Positions 7,619 to 10,529 of a DNA stretch of 10,529 nucleotides are shown piece by piece. The position numbers and the translations under genes were made by a program. The stretch's first letter is position 1. The number at the start of each line of letters is the position of its first letter. This DNA is from an uncultured Clostridia bacterium (GTDB taxonomy: Bacteria; Bacillota; Clostridia; TANB77; CAG-508): contig CAKPKZ010000050.1 of the NCBI GenBank assembly GCA_934167435.1, positions 1 through 10,529 on the forward strand, written 5' to 3'. The notes beneath the pieces are model-generated. The model saw only the letters and a program-made list of their open reading frames with translations. It was not told the origin of the DNA and searched no databases.

Positions 7619-7647
7619 TTTACATTTGAAATTGCTTATGATATAAT
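7619..7647 (+). promoter_or_regulatory. Extended -10 sigma-A promoter for the Ig-like repeat protein
   Basis: TTTACA (7619-7624), a 17-bp spacer and TATAAT (7642-7647) preceded by TGA (7639-7641), an extended -10 element. Initiation near 7654 gives a leader of about 24 nt. It begins nine bases after the previous terminator, so this gene is transcribed independently of the large surface protein. Confidence 0.75.
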
Positions 7648-7677
7648 TTTTTATAGTAAAACAAAAGAGGTGTATAT

Positions 7678-8589
7678 ATGAATCAAATATTATCAGTAGA
7701 AATGGATAATAAAAAAGGAAATAATAAAGGACCAGCTAATATAAAATCAGTAGTAAAATTCTTTGCTATAGCACTAATTATATTTGCAATATTTTTATTA
7801 ATTATGGGTATATATACAATTTATAAAAATAATTCAAATGGCAAAGGGGAAAAAAGTGGACCTCAAATTTCATTAGAAAATAAAACTGAAAATATTTTAA
7901 TATTAAAAATAAACCATAATAAAGCAATAAAGAAAATAACTTACTGCTGGAATGATGAAGAAAAACAAGAAATTGAAGGAAACAACAAAAAATATATAGA
8001 AGAGCAAATAGAAATACCATCTGGAACAAATACATTAACTGTAACAGCAACAGATAGTAACAATCAAACCACAACATCTAAAAAACAATTTGAATTAGGA
8101 AGTACAGACATAAAAGTAGAATCATCAGGAGCAAATGTAAAAATAAAAATAAACTCTAAAAAAACAATTTCATATGTAACATATAGATGGGATGAAGAAC
8201 AAGAAAATAAAATAGATGTAAACGATAACAAATTTGAAAAAGAAATAGAAACAATAAAAGGTACACATAAATTAACTGTTATAGCAGTAGATAATGAAAA
8301 CGAAACAGAAAAATTAACAAAAACAATAAAAGGAGTTACAAAACCAAAAATAGCAGTAACACTAGAAGGTGACAAATACTATGTAATTAAAGTAACTGAT
8401 GAAGAAGCATTATCTAAAATAGAATTTATAAGTGAAGGTGAAGAAACTATAACAGAAGAAACAACAGATAAAGAATTCGAATATAAAATTCCACTAAAAA
8501 AAGGAAGCGAAAATAATTTAACAATAAACGCTTATAATTCTAATAATATAGAAGCAAAGAAAAAAGTAAAATGTAAAATAGAACAATAA
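7678..8589 (+). CDS. Exported membrane-anchored protein with three Ig-like repeats (unknown function)
   Basis: I recognise no named family. The 303-residue protein has a short basic cytoplasmic N terminus, one transmembrane helix at about residues 27-49, and no signal cleavage site, so it is probably a type II membrane protein with its bulk outside. The outside part is three repeats of about 78 residues (about 62-140, 142-218, 222-302) sharing an I-T-Y-x-W-x-x-E-E-like strand, an acidic/Asn-rich middle and a G-x-x-x-L-T-V-x-A-x-D/N-x-x-N ending, which fits a beta-sandwich of the bacterial Ig-like kind. The third copy has lost the Trp (IEFISEGEE). The ATG at 7678 follows AGAGGTG (7666-7672); a second in-frame ATG at 7702 lacks as good a site. 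It sits directly after the large surface protein, suggesting a cell-surface role. No catalytic residues are apparent. Confidence 0.75.
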   Translation: MNQILSVEMDNKKGNNKGPANIKSVVKFFAIALIIFAIFLLIMGIYTIYKNNSNGKGEKSGPQISLENKTENILILKINHNKAIKKITYCWNDEEKQEIEGNNKKYIEEQIEIPSGTNTLTVTATDSNNQTTTSKKQFELGSTDIKVESSGANVKIKINSKKTISYVTYRWDEEQENKIDVNDNKFEKEIETIKGTHKLTVIAVDNENETEKLTKTIKGVTKPKIAVTLEGDKYYVIKVTDEEALSKIEFISEGEETITEETTDKEFEYKIPLKKGSENNLTINAYNSNNIEAKKKVKCKIEQ

Positions 8590-8592
8590 TAG

Positions 8593-8621
8593 TTGTAAAG
8601 CTAAAGTTAATGTGGTAAAAT
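8593..8621 (+). promoter_or_regulatory. Extended -10 promoter upstream of the CmpB-type gene (distal)
   Basis: TTGTAA (8593-8598), a 17-bp spacer and TAAAAT (8616-8621) with TGG (8613-8615) forming an extended -10. Initiation near 8628 would place the hairpin 8630-8659 at the extreme 5' end of the transcript. It lies four bases after the preceding stop codon. Confidence 0.5.
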
Positions 8622-8672
8622 ATGTAATAATAGAGCATATCTAGTTTGATATGCTCTATATTAATGTGGTAA
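8607..8672 (+). repeat. 12-bp direct repeat flanking an 11-bp hairpin
   Basis: TTAATGTGGTAA occurs at 8607-8618 and again, identical, at 8661-8672. Between them is a perfect inverted repeat, ATAGAGCATAT (8630-8640) and ATATGCTCTAT (8649-8659), with an 8-base loop. The hairpin has no T-run after it and is not a standard terminator. Each direct-repeat copy supplies a TGTGGTAA extended -10-like element; the second could work with TTGATA (8646-8651, 18-bp spacer) to start transcription near 8682. Its function is unknown. Confidence 0.7.
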
Positions 8673-8701
8673 TAGAGAAATAATATAGAAATGAGGTAAT
8701 T

Positions 8702-9487
8702 ATGGAAAATGTATATTTTAGTACATTAGCATATTTAGTTGTTTATTCTTTTTTAGGTTGGGTTTTAGAAACAATTTTCAGGTCAATATGCGAAAAGAAA
8801 ATAATCAACACAGGTTTTTTATATGGACCATTTTGCCCAATATATGGTGTTGGAGCAATAATTATGCTTTTTGGACTTAATAATTTTAAAGGAAAGTATC
8901 TATTAGTTTTTTTAATATCATTTATAGTACTAACATTATGGGAATATTTAGTAGGTTGGCTTTTAGAAAAGGTATTTAAAACTAAGTATTGGGATTATTC
9001 ATACCACAAATTTAACTTTAAAGGAAGAATATGTTTAACAAATTCTATGTTTTGGGGAATTTTAGGTGTATTATTTATAAATGTTATACACCCAATTGTT
9101 CAAAATCTAATGTTAAAAATAAATATAGTTTGGTTAAAATACATAATATATGCATTAACTTGTATAATAACAATTGATTTTATAATTAGTGTTATAAAAT
9201 TAAATAATATTAAATCGGCATTAGAAAAAGTAGAAAGTATAAATAAAGAAATAAAAGAAAAATTAAAAGAGATAAAAGAACTTGGTAAAGGACCAGATAA
9301 AGAAAAAATAAAAGAAAATATACAGTCAGTTGTTGACAATTTAAAAAGAAAAAGAAACATGATAATAAGAAGACTATATAGGCATGTATATAGACTAAAA
9401 AAAGCATTTCCGGCAATTAATACAAAAGAAATAACAGAAATATTAAATAAAAAAATAGAATTTAAAAAAACAAATAATAAAAAATAA
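8702..9487 (+). CDS. CmpB-type integral membrane protein (ABC_trans_CmpB / DUF1113 family), with basic coiled-coil tail
   Basis: This belongs to the family named putative ABC-transporter type IV (CmpB), common in Clostridia and Bacilli; the true function is not established and no ATPase partner is in the window. The family's typical strings are visible: GFLYGPFCPIYGVGA at residues 38-52 and WDYSYHKFNFKGRICL at 97-112. About five membrane segments can be seen (around 7-25, 41-58, 66-90, 115-136, 145-165). Residues from about 168 to 255 are a Lys/Glu-rich, probably coiled-coil cytoplasmic tail that includes RLKKAFPAINTKE (231-243), similar to a C-terminal motif I associate with the family. The 261-residue length is in the family range. 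ATG 8702 follows GAGGT (8693-8697). It is preceded by the unusual repeat/hairpin region and followed by an independent promoter. Confidence 0.85.
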   Translation: MENVYFSTLAYLVVYSFLGWVLETIFRSICEKKIINTGFLYGPFCPIYGVGAIIMLFGLNNFKGKYLLVFLISFIVLTLWEYLVGWLLEKVFKTKYWDYSYHKFNFKGRICLTNSMFWGILGVLFINVIHPIVQNLMLKINIVWLKYIIYALTCIITIDFIISVIKLNNIKSALEKVESINKEIKEKLKEIKELGKGPDKEKIKENIQSVVDNLKRKRNMIIRRLYRHVYRLKKAFPAINTKEITEILNKKIEFKKTNNKK

Positions 9488-9495
9488 AAAAACTA

Positions 9496-9525
9496 TTGAA
9501 ATTACAAATTCATTTTGTATATAAT
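9496..9525 (+). promoter_or_regulatory. Promoter for the GGDEF gene with a palindrome filling its spacer
   Basis: TTGAAA (9496-9501) and a perfect TATAAT (9520-9525) are separated by 18 bp. The spacer contains the inverted repeat TACAAA (9503-9508) and TTTGTA (9514-9519) around TTCAT, occupying almost exactly the space between the boxes. That is a classic place for a repressor or activator site, though no regulator can be named. The leader is about 20 nt. Confidence 0.6.
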
Positions 9526-9551
9526 ATAAAAAAACAAAAAAGGAGAAAAAA

Positions 9552-10487
9552 ATGCCACAAGAAATATATATAATTGACGATGATGACGATTCAATAATAA
9601 TATTTAAAGAGCTATTTAAAAAAGATAAAAATTTTAAATTTAAAAGTATAAAATCAGAACAAATAGATGTAGCATTAAAAAATATACCATCAATAATAAT
9701 TATAAACGAAGATGCTATTGATAGAAATGTTGTTGAATTATGTAGGCAAATAAGACAAGACGAAGACAACAAAATTACACCAGTAATAGTTGTATCTTCT
9801 AACGCAGAAAGACAACATAGAATTAGCATTTTAGAACAATCAATAGAATATTACATAAAAAAACCTGTAGATGAACAATATTTATATTTTACAATAAAAA
9901 ATTTAAGTAGATTGTTAAATATAAACAGAAGAATAAGTCCACTAACAGGTCTTCCAGGAAACGTACAAATTCATGCTGAATTAAAAAAGAGACTAACAAA
10001 TAAAGAAATGTTCTCTGTTTTATACATAGACCTAGATAACTTTAAAGCATATAATGATGTATATGGATTTTTAAAAGGAGACGACATAATAGAATTTACA
10101 GCAGAAACAGTAGTTAATGTAATACATGAATGCAATTCTGAAAACTCATTTGTTGGACATATTGGAGGAGATGACTTTGTTGCAATAGTTCCTGGAGATA
10201 ATACAGAAAACTTATGCCAAACAATTCTTGCAAGATTTGATGCAGAAGTAAATAAATTTTTTACAGATAGTGATATTGAAAAGGGATATATAGAAGTTGC
10301 AAACAGAAAAGGAATTATAGAACAATTTCCACTTACATCATTGTCAATTGGCGTTGTAATTTCAGAGCCAGGTAGATTTGGAAATATATTAGAAATAGGA
10401 GAAGTTGGAGCACAGGTTAAACATGTTGCAAAATCTATAAATGGAAGTAGCTATGCAATTGATAGAAGAAAAGAGTCAAGAGGATAA
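9552..10487 (+). CDS. Degenerate receiver domain fused to a GGDEF (diguanylate cyclase) domain
   Basis: This is a cytoplasmic signalling protein of 311 residues. Residues 4-120 align with a response-regulator receiver: acidic cluster at 9-13, a Ser pair at 82-83 and Lys104 followed by Pro are kept, but the phosphoacceptor position holds Asn52 (IIIINEDAIDRN in place of LLDxxxP). Residues 130-305 are a GGDEF domain: SPLTGLPGN at 129-137, metal ligand Asp160 (YIDLDNFK), base-contacting Asn168 and Asp177 (equivalent to PleD N335 and D344), and GGDDF at 205-209. The usual catalytic positions are therefore acidic and activity (2 GTP to c-di-GMP) is plausible. No RxxD inhibitory site precedes GGDDF, and GHxxGD reads GFLKGD. 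ATG 9552 follows AGGAG (9541-9545). There are no membrane segments. The unmodified receiver may sense something other than phosphorylation, or only dimerise; this is inference. Confidence 0.88.
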   Translation: MPQEIYIIDDDDDSIIIFKELFKKDKNFKFKSIKSEQIDVALKNIPSIIIINEDAIDRNVVELCRQIRQDEDNKITPVIVVSSNAERQHRISILEQSIEYYIKKPVDEQYLYFTIKNLSRLLNINRRISPLTGLPGNVQIHAELKKRLTNKEMFSVLYIDLDNFKAYNDVYGFLKGDDIIEFTAETVVNVIHECNSENSFVGHIGGDDFVAIVPGDNTENLCQTILARFDAEVNKFFTDSDIEKGYIEVANRKGIIEQFPLTSLSIGVVISEPGRFGNILEIGEVGAQVKHVAKSINGSSYAIDRRKESRG

Positions 10488-10529
10488 ATTTATATGAATA
10501 AATTAAAAAACTGCTAATATATATAGAAT
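10488..10529. other. Window end, no feature supported
   Basis: The 42 bases after the GGDEF gene hold no recognisable terminator or promoter. An ATG at 10494 opens only seven codons. Confidence 0.5.

Noticed and set aside
8630..8659. Hairpin as terminator of the Ig-like repeat gene
   Set aside because: The stem is perfect but followed by ATTAATG, not a T-run, in the plus direction. It is better described as a leader hairpin of the next gene.
8619..8660. Small mobile element (MITE) bounded by 12-bp duplications
   Set aside because: The inner part is only 42 bp, the inverted repeat is a simple hairpin rather than element ends, and 12 bp is long for a target duplication. Duplicated promoter elements explain it better.
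9488..9551. c-di-GMP or other riboswitch in front of the GGDEF gene; also checked before the surface genes
   Set aside because: The leaders after the predicted starts are about 20-26 nt, too short for any known riboswitch, and no conserved core motifs are present.
9443..9829. Open frame of 128 codons on the minus strand over the GGDEF gene start
   Set aside because: It covers the strong promoter and ribosome binding site of the GGDEF gene and part of two real genes, and its translation is low-complexity.
10494..10517. Seven-codon frame (MNKLKNC) after the GGDEF gene
   Set aside because: It is too short to support as a gene, and the weak AGAGGA upstream overlaps the end of the previous gene.

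Overview
The window is an AT-rich stretch of chromosome (roughly a quarter G+C by eye) from a low-GC Firmicute, most likely a member of the Clostridia. The supporting signs are AGA/ATA/TTA-heavy codon use, strong AGGAGG-type ribosome binding sites, sigma-A promoters with 17-18 bp spacers, and protein families common in anaerobic gut Clostridia: a thioester-domain/DUF11 surface protein, a CmpB-type membrane protein and a receiver-GGDEF protein. The genus cannot be named from the sequence alone. All genes read with the standard bacterial code.

Layout. Positions 1-225 hold the 3' end of tuf (EF-Tu), closed by a terminator hairpin. Next is a fatty-acid/phospholipid block on the plus strand: plsX (382-1407) and acpP (1529-1768). 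Each has its own promoter, and the acpP leader can fold into two hairpins. A D-alanyl-D-alanine carboxypeptidase (1791-3044, minus) converges on acpP and shares a bidirectional terminator with it. The 125 bp divergent gap at 3045-3169 carries a near-consensus promoter for a 1472-residue surface protein (3170-7588). That protein has a signal peptide, a thioester-type domain that appears to have lost its cysteine, five tandem DUF11-like modules with repeated acidic motifs, and a C-terminal membrane anchor. A terminator and a new promoter separate it from a 303-residue protein with an N-terminal membrane anchor and three extracellular Ig-like repeats (7678-8589).

The gap at 8590-8701 is unusually structured: a 12-bp direct repeat flanks an 11-bp perfect hairpin, and the repeat copies coincide with two possible extended -10 promoters. 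Downstream are a CmpB-type integral membrane protein with a basic coiled-coil tail (8702-9487) and a receiver-like/GGDEF protein (9552-10487) whose receiver lacks the phosphoacceptor aspartate. The window ends 42 bases after that gene.

How the genes fit together. tuf, plsX and acpP are housekeeping. From 1791 onward the theme is the cell envelope: peptidoglycan trimming, a long fibre-like adhesin, a second Ig-like exported protein, a polytopic membrane protein, and a possible cyclic-di-GMP enzyme. Cyclic-di-GMP often controls surface adhesins, so a functional link is plausible. Nothing in the sequence proves it: each gene has its own promoter, and I found no c-di-GMP riboswitch. I see no mobile elements, CRISPR arrays, tRNA or rRNA genes. 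The most unusual items are the cysteine-less thioester domain, the hairpin/direct-repeat promoter region near 8607-8672, the acpP leader, and the palindrome inside the GGDEF gene promoter.
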